37,837 nucleotides of DNA from an uncultured Veillonella sp. (GTDB lineage Bacteria; Bacillota; Negativicutes; Veillonellales; Veillonellaceae). The stretch is from the NCBI RefSeq assembly GCF_934230905.1, contig NZ_CAKQFJ010000019.1:1-37837 (forward strand), in the 5' to 3' direction. Under the pieces are notes generated by a model. The model was not told where the DNA came from and did no database searches. It was given only the letters and a program-made list of their open reading frames with translations. Shown here piece by piece: positions 1 to 8,513 of this stretch. Within the stretch, counting starts at the first letter, position 1. Every line of letters starts with the position of its first letter. The translations under genes and the position numbers were made by a program.

Positions 1-738
1 TCCCCATTGGATAGTGAATCCGTTGGCAAATTTCACAAACCCATTCTCTTCAAGCCTTTGTGCCACAATTCCACCCATTCCGAGAAGATTTTTTATATCT
101 TTCAAAGTAGCGACTGGATTTTCTTGCCAGTTAGTCGCCCCAAGGATTTTGGCAATCATTGCAGTAATCGCTGGATGCGACAAAACATCTGTGTTATGAG
201 TTGCTAATTGAGTTTTTAAATTCTGAAGTAGACCACCATGTGCATTTGTATCATCATTATGTTGTTTAACGGCTTCTGTTAGCTGCTCATGCGTTACTAA
301 CGCACCCATATTAACAGTGAGCGATACGTTCCCGGTATTACTAAATACCATTCCTATGGTTAATTCCTGAGATACAACGACAGAGCCACCTTCTGCCGGC
401 ATTCTGTCCGGTTCAGGGTCTGTAAGGTATGCATACAATACTTCGCCTTTATCAGGATCTTGTGCAAATAGTCCAATTTCAGACATTCGAAAAGCTTCCG
501 TAATACCATTATTTGTAATAAACGTATCAACGCTTACGATTTTACCTTCTTGTTTAACTACGAAATTAGTAGTCTCCCATTTAGAGGAGATTACATCCGT
601 TAGTGCTAATGGATTCGTTGCATTAACACCACTACCGACTTTAATTTTAGTGAATGTCAATTTAGTTTTGCCTGCATTTACCTTCGCTTGAAGGTCAGCA
701 CCGACATCAGTCATAGTTGCATTTGACCATTCTGCCAT
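1..738 (-). CDS. Phage tail fibre / tail-collar protein (partial, C-terminus missing)
   Basis: The reading frame opens with ATG at 738 behind a GGAGGAATAT ribosome site and stays open for 246 codons to the window edge, so the C-terminus is missing. The N-terminal part (MAEWSNATMTDVGADLQAK) looks like the N-terminal domain of phage tail-collar fibre proteins, which attaches the fibre to the baseplate. Near the cut end is VKFANGFTIQWG, matching the ‘ikFpnGliiQWG’ motif common in fibre tips of contractile-tailed phages. It follows the tail protein I gene directly, the place of gene H in P2. Its role would be host recognition. The domain call is by resemblance only. Confidence 0.8.
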   Translation of the reverse strand, partial: MAEWSNATMTDVGADLQAKVNAGKTKLTFTKIKVGSGVNATNPLALTDVISSKWETTNFVVKQEGKIVSVDTFITNNGITEAFRMSEIGLFAQDPDKGEVLYAYLTDPEPDRMPAEGGSVVVSQELTIGMVFSNTGNVSLTVNMGALVTHEQLTEAVKQHNDDTNAHGGLLQNLKTQLATHNTDVLSHPAITAMIAKILGATNWQENPVATLKDIKNLLGMGGIVAQRLEENGFVKFANGFTIQWG

Positions 739-747
739 ATATTCCTC

Positions 748-1407
748 CTATCTAACGCTATTATCTAGCGCTACATTAATCTTCGTTTTCCTCGATTCAA
801 CGGTGTAAGACGTTACATGAGTATTCAAATTAATGCGCCATGCGTTCGTGAAATCACACTTGATATTCACTTTCTTAGATACACCGCACCACCCGGCAAA
901 ATACTTATTGAAGTTAATTCGTCGAATGAATTCAATACCATCTAACCAGGACCGTACATTCTTAGCCGTATTAATAGCACGTACAAGCTTAGCAATGTCC
1001 GATTCACCAGTTAATGGTGCCGTAATAAGTGTGACCTTGAAATAATAAGGCTTACCACCATACTCAAACCACTCTGCAATTTTCGAATCAGAATATACAG
1101 TTTGTACGGCTTTTTCAACCGCATATGGTGTACCTTTATGGCGGTGAATATCAATTGAATTCTTTACTAATTCACGTTTCGTTTCTATTGGTAATCCACT
1201 GTCATAATCATCTACATGTAATTGGTACGCTAAGTGATCAATTACACTCTCTGATTCAGTATCAATCGATGACCATAATAACAGCGTATTCGTGTTCATG
1301 AATTCAGCTAGCGTATCATCCCACGTTTTAGCAAGGGCTTTAATTGGCTCCTTATCGATTGAGGAGGGAAGATGTTCCGCGCTTGTATACTTACTATCAC
1401 GTATCAT
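748..1407 (-). CDS. Phage tail protein I (baseplate, P2 gpI-like)
   Basis: A 219-residue protein. The segment WDDTLAEFMNTNTLLLWSSIDTESESVIDHLAYQLHVD, followed by KRELVKNSIDIHRHKGTPYAVEKAV, is the typical pattern of P2 tail protein I: a hydrophobic helix pair, then ‘hrrKGTpaaie’. Family members sit at the baseplate edge and help anchor the fibres. The gene overlaps the end of the baseplate J gene by 4 bases (ATGA) and precedes the fibre gene, giving the conserved order W-J-I-fibre. Confidence 0.88.
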   Translation of the reverse strand: MIRDSKYTSAEHLPSSIDKEPIKALAKTWDDTLAEFMNTNTLLLWSSIDTESESVIDHLAYQLHVDDYDSGLPIETKRELVKNSIDIHRHKGTPYAVEKAVQTVYSDSKIAEWFEYGGKPYYFKVTLITAPLTGESDIAKLVRAINTAKNVRSWLDGIEFIRRINFNKYFAGWCGVSKKVNIKCDFTNAWRINLNTHVTSYTVESRKTKINVALDNSVR

Positions 1408-2525
1408 TCTTCCTCACTTCCTGCGAACACTACGGCGATTGTATTAGCTACTGCCACACCGCTTTGTTCTGCAATTGGAGTAAATACAGGTGCCGTTACT
1501 TCAACGCGTTTAATACCAGATACATCCATAAGCATTTGCACCAATCGACTAGGCACTATATCACGGCCTAATTTAGACTTTTGCCATATTACATAATCAT
1601 TGACCGCTTTATCTGCCTTAGCTTTTACCACTGTTGCATCGGCGCCTTTTTCGATGTAATACTTAGCGTCGATGTTATATTGCGTAGTAGTAGGTGCCAA
1701 TACAGTCAACTTATCTGTTAACGGTCTACGTTTCTTATCAGACAAATAGTCTGTAATAGTCTTGAGTAATTCTTGTCCTGGAATACCACCGCCAGATAAC
1801 AATGGGTAGATATTAACTTCTCCAGGATGTGGAGAGGATACACCTACATCGGCCACAAGATGTGATGCTGATTTTGTAAAATACTCATAGGCACCTTCAG
1901 GACCTGCCACAGAGAATGATTCAGGTGCCTCATGAATACGTTCACGATAGGCTTCGTCATCTTCTGTATCAGAGCCACCTTCAGATAATGTAGTATTACT
2001 CATCGTATCCACATACGCTATAGGGTCAATAATTGTACTTATTTCACCTGGTTTAAACCCATTACCTTGTGCGCCTGTACGTTGTGCTTCTGCTTTTACG
2101 GATCCATTGAGTTGACCTGGTAGAATTACCAAATCCTCAACAGTAGCAAAATATTCGCCATCTTCCGTGGATATCCTTGTACCCTTTGGAATAATGACAG
2201 AGTTCGTACGCACTGCTGACAATGTAGCTTGGATAGTTGTAGTGGCCTTTGTTGCCTGTAGTCGCTCAACGGCAGCAGGCACCGCTCCAACATGGTCCAA
2301 GTTATCACCTTCTGCATAGGCTAATAGATTTTGTTTAGCCGCATAATTTGCATCGTTTAATAATCGGATAATAATTTCCGAAATTACGTTTAAAAATAAA
2401 GTAACAGGGTCGCCCTCTCCCAAGGTTCGCCCTGTTATTGTTGTGTAAATATCAAATACCTTTTGTTGAACGTGTTCTTTATCTGTGTTAAAAAACTCAA
2501 CATTAGGTAAGTCAGATAATCTCAT
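1404..2525 (-). CDS. Baseplate J-like protein
   Basis: A 373-residue protein of the baseplate J family (P2 gpJ, T4 gp6 wedge type). Landmarks are the N-terminal segment about entering a multi-residue frame, the central IPKGTRISTEDGEYFATVED block (‘iPkGTrv...g..FeT’), the AQRTGAQGNGFKPGEIS block (‘GaaGNv..g.i’), and the long C-terminal domain with GGGIPGQELLKTITDYLSDKKRRPLTD, matching ‘iqaylde.rrPlta’. J proteins form the wedges of the baseplate. The gene overlaps both the W-like gene and the I gene by ATGA, so translation is probably coupled. Confidence 0.93.
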   Translation of the reverse strand: MRLSDLPNVEFFNTDKEHVQQKVFDIYTTITGRTLGEGDPVTLFLNVISEIIIRLLNDANYAAKQNLLAYAEGDNLDHVGAVPAAVERLQATKATTTIQATLSAVRTNSVIIPKGTRISTEDGEYFATVEDLVILPGQLNGSVKAEAQRTGAQGNGFKPGEISTIIDPIAYVDTMSNTTLSEGGSDTEDDEAYRERIHEAPESFSVAGPEGAYEYFTKSASHLVADVGVSSPHPGEVNIYPLLSGGGIPGQELLKTITDYLSDKKRRPLTDKLTVLAPTTTQYNIDAKYYIEKGADATVVKAKADKAVNDYVIWQKSKLGRDIVPSRLVQMLMDVSGIKRVEVTAPVFTPIAEQSGVAVANTIAVVFAGSEEE

Positions 2526-2833
2526 ACAGTCACCATCACTTTCGGAATCAACTCACCATTTTGTGTGGCAGTAAAGGATATATCACTAATTTTGGCACGT
2601 GGTTCGTACCGTTTAATTTGTTGGAATATGTCATTAGATAGATGCGCTTGTGCTTGATGGATAGGCATATCTATAATGCGACCATCAATACCAAACTCCC
2701 TATCTAGTGGCACACTACCACGAACAGTAGAAATAATCGTTTGCACATTCTGCAAAATCTCAGCGACTTCACTTTCAGGTGCTAGCGATATCCTATTGTC
2801 CGTAACTGGTTTTATTTCATACGTTGCTGACAT
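2522..2833 (-). CDS. Baseplate wedge protein, GPW/gp25 family
   Basis: A 103-residue protein fitting the lysozyme-like GPW/gp25 baseplate family (P2 gpW, T4 gp25). The diagnostic part is ILQNVQTIISTVRGSVPLDREFGID, corresponding to ‘i.q.i..iLlTrpGeR...peFG’, followed by a helical region and a final ‘vtv’ strand. It belongs to the baseplate core that triggers sheath contraction. It lies directly upstream of baseplate J with a 4-base overlap, as in P2-type tails. Confidence 0.88.
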   Translation of the reverse strand: MSATYEIKPVTDNRISLAPESEVAEILQNVQTIISTVRGSVPLDREFGIDGRIIDMPIHQAQAHLSNDIFQQIKRYEPRAKISDISFTATQNGELIPKVMVTV

Positions 2834-2835
2834 GG

Positions 2836-3312
2836 CTAGAACCTCCGCAATATCGTATTAACTTTATTGAACTTCTGACCATATTGGTTAAGCATGGACT
2901 TTTCTTCTACTGTGTTCTTATCTGGGTATTCCTCAAGAGTTAGCGACACTTCAATAGATTGAGTCTTGCCATATGCATCCGTAAATAGACTATCTTCGCT
3001 CATAGACATGATGACAAAGTAGTTTTGACTAACAGGCTTACCGCCGATAATAAACGGCAATACAGCCCCTGTATCGCGATAATTTCGTAATTTCTTAACA
3101 GTACGTTCTGGTGATTGACCAAGCGATGCGGAAATAAGAATTTTACAAGTAATTTGTTCTACGTCCGGCCCACTAAATTGTTTAACCGGCTTTTCTAACA
3201 TCAAATTGTGCTTTTCCCATCGTGCACTGCCTGAACGCGTTACATCAGATACAGTAAGAACATTGTCTAATGCGGTATAGAATACTATATCCGCTAAATA
3301 ACCGATATACAT
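2836..3312 (-). CDS. Tail protein U-like (P2 GpU family)
   Basis: A 158-residue protein. The pattern ARWEKHNLMLEKPVKQFSGPDVEQITCKI, then LRNYRDTGAVLPFIIGGKPVSQNYFVI and YGKTQSIEVSLTLEEYPD, follows P2 gpU (‘W.h........QfvGPg...itl’, ‘G.p..li.G.G...G.wvI’, ‘IeftltL’). GpU is a tail completion or baseplate-hub protein. In P2 it is encoded between the tape measure and D; here it follows V, an order I recall from other Firmicute myoviral prophages. Family assignment is by pattern. Confidence 0.72.
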   Translation of the reverse strand: MYIGYLADIVFYTALDNVLTVSDVTRSGSARWEKHNLMLEKPVKQFSGPDVEQITCKILISASLGQSPERTVKKLRNYRDTGAVLPFIIGGKPVSQNYFVIMSMSEDSLFTDAYGKTQSIEVSLTLEEYPDKNTVEEKSMLNQYGQKFNKVNTILRRF

Positions 3313-3321
3313 CTATACCTC

Positions 3322-3786
3322 CTATACTGGCCCCGATGTTGTAGAACCACCAGACTCTACACCACCATGCACATGATGAACTAAGGAAATACCATTGACC
3401 ACCACATCGCCACTACTTGAATTGATGGATAGTGTGCCACCAACATTAAGAATCATATCTCCAGGAACAGTGAGCACACGTTTGCCATTATCCGCACCAT
3501 CTGGAGTTGGATCCGCACTACTAAAGAATGTGCCAATAATGAATCCATCAGAAAAGCCACGACCGGACCGATTAGGTAACATAATGCACAATACTTGGTC
3601 ATCGATAGCCGGCATCCAATAGTCCTTATCATGTGCTGCACCTCGATTAATGACAGATAATGGCGCCGTTACAACTCCTTCTCTATCTAGGCGTGTAACA
3701 ACTGCTTTACCTTCTTCAGGAATTGTACTTGAAACATTTCCAATAAATATCATATCCGCTAATGTGGATAGTATATCAGTAGCCAT
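3322..3786 (-). CDS. Phage baseplate assembly protein V (spike, GpV)
   Basis: A 154-residue protein of the gpV/gp45 family, the trimeric central spike that pierces the outer membrane. The N-terminal half has an OB-fold-like stretch (GKAVVTRLDREGVVTAPLSVINRGAAHDKDYWMPAIDDQVLCIMLP) matching ‘W.P..GeqV.vl.p.gd...G.vlG’. The C-terminus has GGTLSINSSSGDVVVNGISLVHHVHGG, with the beta-helical repeats and the terminal HHVHGG histidine motif typical of the iron-binding spike tip. The gene lies between D and U. A membrane-piercing spike suits a diderm host. Confidence 0.9.
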   Translation of the reverse strand: MATDILSTLADMIFIGNVSSTIPEEGKAVVTRLDREGVVTAPLSVINRGAAHDKDYWMPAIDDQVLCIMLPNRSGRGFSDGFIIGTFFSSADPTPDGADNGKRVLTVPGDMILNVGGTLSINSSSGDVVVNGISLVHHVHGGVESGGSTTSGPV

Positions 3787-4936
3787 TTAAACACCTCCTT
3801 ACATCAATCGACGTTGAATAATTGGCTCCTAATGTATGCGTTGCTTTCGTGATTAAATAATTACCATCGAATACCCCAAACCCTTCGAGCTTAACCGTAA
3901 CTGATGCCATAATAAGAGGATTACCATGGAAACTAAATGACATTGTATCGGCTTCTTTATTTGCTTCTCTTAGCTTCTTTTTAGCTAATCTCTTTGCCTC
4001 AGCCTTATCTTTTACCTGTTCATTGACTTCTAATACAGCAAGGTATGTATGGCCCTTACGGTCAGGATCTTCAAACGTATCCTCAATCACAGTTTTCTTA
4101 TCTTTATTGGTGTATTTCACATGACATGCGCGATACACTTCACGAGTTTTACTCTTGTACGAATAAGATATAGCTCTAGTAATAATCAAAGGCGGTTGTT
4201 CGCCCTCCTTCGTCTGTACAGGTTGATATTGGCCACCTGGTCTACGAATTATAACTTTAGGCTTTACGTTCTCGTATTTGTAATCATCGAATATAATCAA
4301 CTGTTCAGTGGATACTTTAAGAGAAAACCCCGCATCATTGCATAGTTTCTGCAAGAATGCGAGGTCTGATTCAGCACTTTGTGATGCATCTTTTAACGGT
4401 GGGTCGAAATCCGCATCCCATACTAGCTTTAATTTATTATCTTTTGCTTTCTCGGTAGCAATTGCTTTCAGCGTTGTAGCTTTCCACGATTTGTCTTTCT
4501 TCTTCTCCCGTAAGTCAGTACTACCAATAATAGCGACGCCTTTGATTTTGACTACATCAGGAAGGCTACTGCCCTCGAATTCATCAATTTCAAATTTGCC
4601 GATTGGCAATGTAAATTGTTCATCCCCTAATTTCTCCCATGCTACGGTATTAATAGCGACTTCTAGTAATGATCCTTTCACAGGATACCAATCACCGACC
4701 CATAGACGGCCCCTATCCTCTAATGAGATAGCCACATCATCTACAGTCCCTGAAAGGTTATCTGTGAAAGTTACATCAAGAAGGTATTTACTAATATCGT
4801 CGGTGATGTCCTTTGACTCCTTACTCCCCCAATGTTGGTAACCAATTGTGCACCACGCCCGTCGTGCTAACTTCGTTTGTGGCGTTAAATCTTTCTTCCA
4901 TTTTTGGACCTTAGCTAGGCTCTTTTGTAAGCTCAT
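3776..4936 (-). CDS. Phage late control protein D (tail hub, GPD family)
   Basis: A 386-residue protein resembling P2 gpD / T4 gp27, the baseplate hub that connects tube and spike. Evidence: length and position between X and V, the N-terminal beta-rich region (DVTFTDNLSGTVDDVAISLEDRGRLWVGDWYPVKGS), ‘ESDLAFLQKLCNDAGFSLKV’ (the ‘es.aefL.rla.e.G..~.v’ block of GPD proteins), and a C-terminal domain ending in GNYLITKATHTLGANYSTSIDVRRC, matching ‘G.y.i..v.H.l.~gG~~T~lel’. It overlaps the V gene by 11 bases. Confidence 0.9.
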   Translation of the reverse strand: MSLQKSLAKVQKWKKDLTPQTKLARRAWCTIGYQHWGSKESKDITDDISKYLLDVTFTDNLSGTVDDVAISLEDRGRLWVGDWYPVKGSLLEVAINTVAWEKLGDEQFTLPIGKFEIDEFEGSSLPDVVKIKGVAIIGSTDLREKKKDKSWKATTLKAIATEKAKDNKLKLVWDADFDPPLKDASQSAESDLAFLQKLCNDAGFSLKVSTEQLIIFDDYKYENVKPKVIIRRPGGQYQPVQTKEGEQPPLIITRAISYSYKSKTREVYRACHVKYTNKDKKTVIEDTFEDPDRKGHTYLAVLEVNEQVKDKAEAKRLAKKKLREANKEADTMSFSFHGNPLIMASVTVKLEGFGVFDGNYLITKATHTLGANYSTSIDVRRCLNGY

Positions 4937-4939
4937 GTA

Positions 4940-5143
4940 CTATCGCCTCCATGGTGGTAAGAATTCAGGTAAGGAATCAGCAGGAACATCTGGGCATGTT
5001 AACACAACACCCGCGGAAAATATCGCCGTATTACGATGCTTTTGATTGGCTTCTAACAATAAATTGATATATCGTTCGTTGCCATACACCTTATAGGCGA
5101 TTAAATCCCACATATCCCCTTGTATTGTTGTATAACTAGTCAT
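4940..5143 (-). CDS. Tail protein X (LysM-like, GpX)
   Basis: A 67-residue protein with the gpX pattern: YTTIQGDMWDLIAYKVYG near the N-terminus (‘~t..Gd~wd~ia~~~yG’), then a run ending with the ‘l~~P~~~’ type tail. GpX is a short LysM-like tail protein encoded next to the tape measure and D. Its start overlaps the end of the tape measure gene, and it stops 3 bases before the D gene start. Short but well placed. Confidence 0.85.
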   Translation of the reverse strand: MTSYTTIQGDMWDLIAYKVYGNERYINLLLEANQKHRNTAIFSAGVVLTCPDVPADSLPEFLPPWRR

Positions 5144-7475
5144 AACTCAACCTCCGTTGTCCGGCGGTATAGCTACGCATCATTTGTTCAAATTCACGCA
5201 TTTTAGCGTCTAATGCTGACATAATATCATCTGTTGAAGAACCATTACCCGCATTAATGACAGGTGCGAATGTAATCTGTACAGGTGCGCCACTATTACT
5301 AGATGAGGATGTCACAGGTACGCTAGGTGCTAATGATACAGTAGGTGCTACGGCTGACTGTGCACCACTCACACCTAACATTCGTCCGGCCGTTTGCCAT
5401 AAGTTCATAGCATTTGCACTACCATCAATAGGTACAATTACTTCAGGATATCCAGCTTCCCCAATCAACGCGACTTCCGGAGATGTAATAACACCACCAT
5501 TAGCATACGCATTACCGCCTGCAGCTTGAACACCTACAGTAAAACCGCCACTAAATTGAGCCTTAATACTATCCCATGCACCAGCGATTGCATTAGATAC
5601 AGCACTAGGAATTTGTTTAATCCAATCCATTACTGCATTATATGCATCACTTGCCCATTGTCCTGCGGCAGCTACGAAACCGGCTCCCGCATCAGCACAT
5701 GCACTTGGTAAATTCATAATGAAATTAATAACATCGTTAACCAAACTACTAATCCATGATGTAGCCGTAGCGTATGCTTCAGAGGCAAACGAAATAACTG
5801 CAGCTACAAACTCAGCCCCCAAATTGATCATGTACATAGGTAAATTGATTAAGAAGTTATAAATATCATCGACCATAGCACTAAATGTGGTAACTGCGAA
5901 GTTATAACACTCTGTCGCAAATGATACAACAGCAGATATGACAGCAGTACCAACTTGTACAGCAATTTCTGGCAATCGTAAAATAATGCCTATTATGAAC
6001 CCTACGGCCATACCAATATATGTTGGTAGGTTTAACCATAGATTTACATAAGCAATTATTGCCGCTTTCAATGCATTAAATACGCTAAGCCCTAATGATA
6101 AGAACCCATTAATTACAGACATAATACCGGATATAATGGCGCTCCATGCGGAACTTAAATCAGAACATACGCTATCCCATATTGAACTCAATCCGGAACA
6201 TACACTGTCCCAAACAGATGTTAATGTAGCACAAATCGTATCCCAGTTAGTTACTAATAGGTATATCACTGCAATAATTGCCATAATAGCAATTACCCAA
6301 GGTCCTCCTATTAATGCACCGGCCGCTTTAAATGCCCCCATTGCCGTTTCTACACCTTTAAAGGCCGTTGTAATTGTTGTAATACCTGATGCAAGTTTTG
6401 TAGCCGTGCCATACAGTAATGCTAATTTCAATCCATTAGTTACTACTGCGGCAATAGCTTCCTTATTATCCTTCATGAAGGATACCACTGCTTGTAATAC
6501 TGGTATCAGTGCCGGTAATATTTGCTGAGCAATAGGGATAAATGCTTGTGCCAACCCTAATGCAACTTGCGTAGCTTCCGCTTTCAAGATGTTCATTTGT
6601 AACCATATTTCATGAAGTGATTTAGGATCTATGCCAACACCTTTGATTTGTGACGCGGCCGCTTGTGCATCTGCGTAATTTTCAAAGACTTTAGTAAGCT
6701 CCATGCCTTTGGCTCCCAATGTTTCAAGCATGAATTCTTGGCCACGTCCTTGTGCTACTGCATTTTGGTACCCTTTAGCCATTGCATCCAACTGTTGATT
6801 CATAGGCAATAACTTACCATTGGCATCTGTCAAGGATACACCAAATTGACTGAGGTATCCTTGTAATGCTTCCGCACTTTTACCGCCACCCGCCAAAGTC
6901 TTATCCATTTTAGCGAAGGACTTTGCGGCCGCTTCTACATCGACACCACTTAACGTCATAATCTTCTTAAATTGCGCCGTCTCAGCGGTTGTCATATGTA
7001 GTTTATTGGACAATTGATAGAGTGCTTCACCGGCATTAACTACATTATCGATAATGGCACCAATACCAAAGCCACCGGCGGCAACCATAGCAAAACTTGC
7101 AAGCTTCCCTGTAATACCACTTACGGCAGCACTAGCACCTTGCGCAGCTGATGCAGCACCTGCTAAAGGACTTGCACCACCCATTTTACTGATTGCATTT
7201 TGATGCGCCGTCTGACTTGCGATATTAGACCTCAACTGGGCTTGCCGTTGTAACATAGAATTTAGCTTTTGCTCAGCTGCAATTGCTGCATTCCTATCAC
7301 TAGTATTACCAGTCTTTTGCGATATAGCTTGTAGTTTTCTATATTGCGCCTGTTGATCCTTGATTGCATTGGATAATTTGTTGAGTTCCTGAGATGCTTT
7401 TGATACGGAGGAGGATAAACCGCCATCTAGTTTACCTTTAATGGCAATCGCCATTTCTAAGACTTTATTGGCCAT
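5136..7475 (-). CDS. Tail tape measure protein
   Basis: A 779-residue tape measure protein (P2 gpT role), which fixes tail length and is ejected during infection. The N-terminus is a charged coiled-coil (LDGGLSSSVSKASQELNKLSNAIKDQQAQYRKLQ). The middle has hydrophobic segments (around GPWVIAIMAIIAVIYLLVTNW) and GFIIGIILRLPEIAVQVG. Residues roughly 430-460 repeat ‘SSIWDSVCSDL’, and residues roughly 510-640 hold two diverged copies of a unit of about 50 residues ending ‘NLP...GA.FVAA’. The C-terminus has GGNAYANGGVITSPEVALIGEAGYPEVIVPID, a common tape-measure ending. Its ATG shares a base with the stop of the upstream frameshifted frame. Confidence 0.93.
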   Translation of the reverse strand: MANKVLEMAIAIKGKLDGGLSSSVSKASQELNKLSNAIKDQQAQYRKLQAISQKTGNTSDRNAAIAAEQKLNSMLQRQAQLRSNIASQTAHQNAISKMGGASPLAGAASAAQGASAAVSGITGKLASFAMVAAGGFGIGAIIDNVVNAGEALYQLSNKLHMTTAETAQFKKIMTLSGVDVEAAAKSFAKMDKTLAGGGKSAEALQGYLSQFGVSLTDANGKLLPMNQQLDAMAKGYQNAVAQGRGQEFMLETLGAKGMELTKVFENYADAQAAASQIKGVGIDPKSLHEIWLQMNILKAEATQVALGLAQAFIPIAQQILPALIPVLQAVVSFMKDNKEAIAAVVTNGLKLALLYGTATKLASGITTITTAFKGVETAMGAFKAAGALIGGPWVIAIMAIIAVIYLLVTNWDTICATLTSVWDSVCSGLSSIWDSVCSDLSSAWSAIISGIMSVINGFLSLGLSVFNALKAAIIAYVNLWLNLPTYIGMAVGFIIGIILRLPEIAVQVGTAVISAVVSFATECYNFAVTTFSAMVDDIYNFLINLPMYMINLGAEFVAAVISFASEAYATATSWISSLVNDVINFIMNLPSACADAGAGFVAAAGQWASDAYNAVMDWIKQIPSAVSNAIAGAWDSIKAQFSGGFTVGVQAAGGNAYANGGVITSPEVALIGEAGYPEVIVPIDGSANAMNLWQTAGRMLGVSGAQSAVAPTVSLAPSVPVTSSSSNSGAPVQITFAPVINAGNGSSTDDIMSALDAKMREFEQMMRSYTAGQRRLSYD

Positions 7476-7687
7476 TATTTTCTCCCTTTCATTGCTTTAT
7501 TCTCGCGCTCGATACCATCACTAATGAGCTGAACGTGGACTATGAACTCATCCACGTCTAGCTCTCGAATAAAGTAGTCCATCGGCGTGCTAGTGTATTT
7601 ACTACACGTAATTGCACACTCGGTGAAATACCGTTCTAAGTCTGTTATTTTTCGGAATTGAGCAAAAAATTCTGTACCTCTAGGCAC
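7475..7687 (-). CDS. Frameshift extension of the tail assembly chaperone (P2 E'-like)
   Basis: This frame lies -1 relative to the chaperone gene upstream and overlaps its last 14 codons. Its only start at the listed end is a GTG with no ribosome site, so I read it as made by -1 frameshifting rather than on its own. The sequence after the slip (AQFRKITDLERYFTECAITCSKYTSTPMDYFIRELDVDEFIVHV) is of the short E' type that occurs before tape measure genes. Its stop overlaps the tape measure ATG as TAATG. The fusion would be about 155 residues. Confidence 0.8.
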   Translation of the reverse strand: MPRGTEFFAQFRKITDLERYFTECAITCSKYTSTPMDYFIRELDVDEFIVHVQLISDGIERENKAMKGRK

Positions 7688-7941
7688 ACTCTAGTGAAAT
7701 CGGCAGCCGGAAGACTATAAATATCATCCACTTTACATCCGCATGCAGCAGCTGCTACATGGGCTTGATACGTCATAGATAATGCTGGAACTGTGATAGT
7801 TCTATCTTCATTTTTAGCGGACTTTTCGCATTTAATTAATGTGTAACCGCTGATGCCTTCAAATTGTAAGGAATGGCCAGCTTTTACTAATTCAATACCT
7901 GTTTGTTCATGTGTTTCGTTCATAGTGTTATGTTTACTCAT
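7645..7941 (-). CDS. Tail assembly chaperone (P2 gpE-like), upstream frame
   Basis: A 98-residue protein between the tube and tape measure genes, where contractile-tailed phages encode the tail assembly chaperone. It starts at ATG 7941 with AAAGGACG upstream. Its residues do not give a strong family signature; position, size and the slippery site near the end make the case. The final codons AAT TTT TTG CTC contain the heptamer T TTT TTG, giving a terminating short form and a frameshifted long form that would bind the tape measure protein during assembly. Confidence 0.82.
   Translation of the reverse strand: MSKHNTMNETHEQTGIELVKAGHSLQFEGISGYTLIKCEKSAKNEDRTITVPALSMTYQAHVAAAACGCKVDDIYSLPAADFTRVCLEVQNFLLNSEK
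7663..7669 (-). promoter_or_regulatory. Programmed -1 ribosomal frameshift site TTTTTTG
   Basis: On the minus strand the sequence is T TTT TTG in the zero frame of the upstream chaperone gene, so both codons can re-pair after slipping back one base. The downstream frame, at -1, is open to 7475. P2 uses the same T6G heptamer for E/E'. Stop of the zero frame is 17 bases further on. Confidence 0.88.
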
Positions 7942-7963
7942 TAGTGATCGTCCTTTCTACATA

Positions 7964-8497
7964 CTAAATACCGAGTGCAGCACGAACATCGCCAAGGAAG
8001 TCTGTGCCATCAGAAATAGAATCTTTATATGCGTATTTATCGATTTCACGAACTACCTTGCCATCTTGTTCAAGTTTCAAGTATGTAGTTTCAATTGTGT
8101 TCGTTGCATCAATAGTATTGCCAGATTCATATGTGCCATTTTCTTTAGATTTAGCACGGCCACGAATAACAGCACGTGTAGGCACGATTACATATTTATC
8201 TTTACCACTATCCCAACATTGGATAGCACCACGTATTTCTAAGCGTACGCCACGACCACCTGTAAGGCGGTGTGTAGTTTCTGTTGGAGTGTTCCAAGTA
8301 AGTTTAGTTTCCATAGAGGAGTAGTGGCCAATAACTGGCGCTTCTACTTCGCCTGCAATGCCCACACCTTTTACAGTTTGAGTCATTACAGATTCACTAG
8401 GTAATTCCACTTTAGCAACACCTAAACAGTTGTCAGAGCCTTCTTCGTATACACGGAAGTCATTAAGTACTTCCGGTACTTGATTGATAGATGCCAT
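7964..8497 (-). CDS. Major tail tube protein (P2 FII-like)
   Basis: A 177-residue protein following the sheath gene. The start INQVPEVLNDFRVYEEGSDNCLGVAKVELPS matches ‘ip~~l~n~nvy~~G~~~~G~~~v~LP’ of P2 FII tube proteins. It has a VKGVGIAGEVEAPVIGHYSSMETKLTWNT stretch and ends with strand-rich sequence (RGAIQCWDSGK...). FII proteins stack as hexamers to form the inner tube. It has a good ribosome site (AAAGGGG) and sits 17 bases after the sheath stop. Confidence 0.92.
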   Translation of the reverse strand: MASINQVPEVLNDFRVYEEGSDNCLGVAKVELPSESVMTQTVKGVGIAGEVEAPVIGHYSSMETKLTWNTPTETTHRLTGGRGVRLEIRGAIQCWDSGKDKYVIVPTRAVIRGRAKSKENGTYESGNTIDATNTIETTYLKLEQDGKVVREIDKYAYKDSISDGTDFLGDVRAALGI

Positions 8498-8513
8498 GAT
8501 TAATTACCCCTTT

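Noticed and set aside
4308..4841. Long open frame on the + strand opposite gene D (and similar + strand frames opposite other late genes)
   Set aside because: These are shadows of the real leftward genes: no ribosome sites, odd composition, and no recognisable motifs.
7475..7687. An independent gene starting at GTG 7687
   Set aside because: There is no ribosome site before the GTG, and the T TTT TTG slip site in the overlapping frame explains the frame better.
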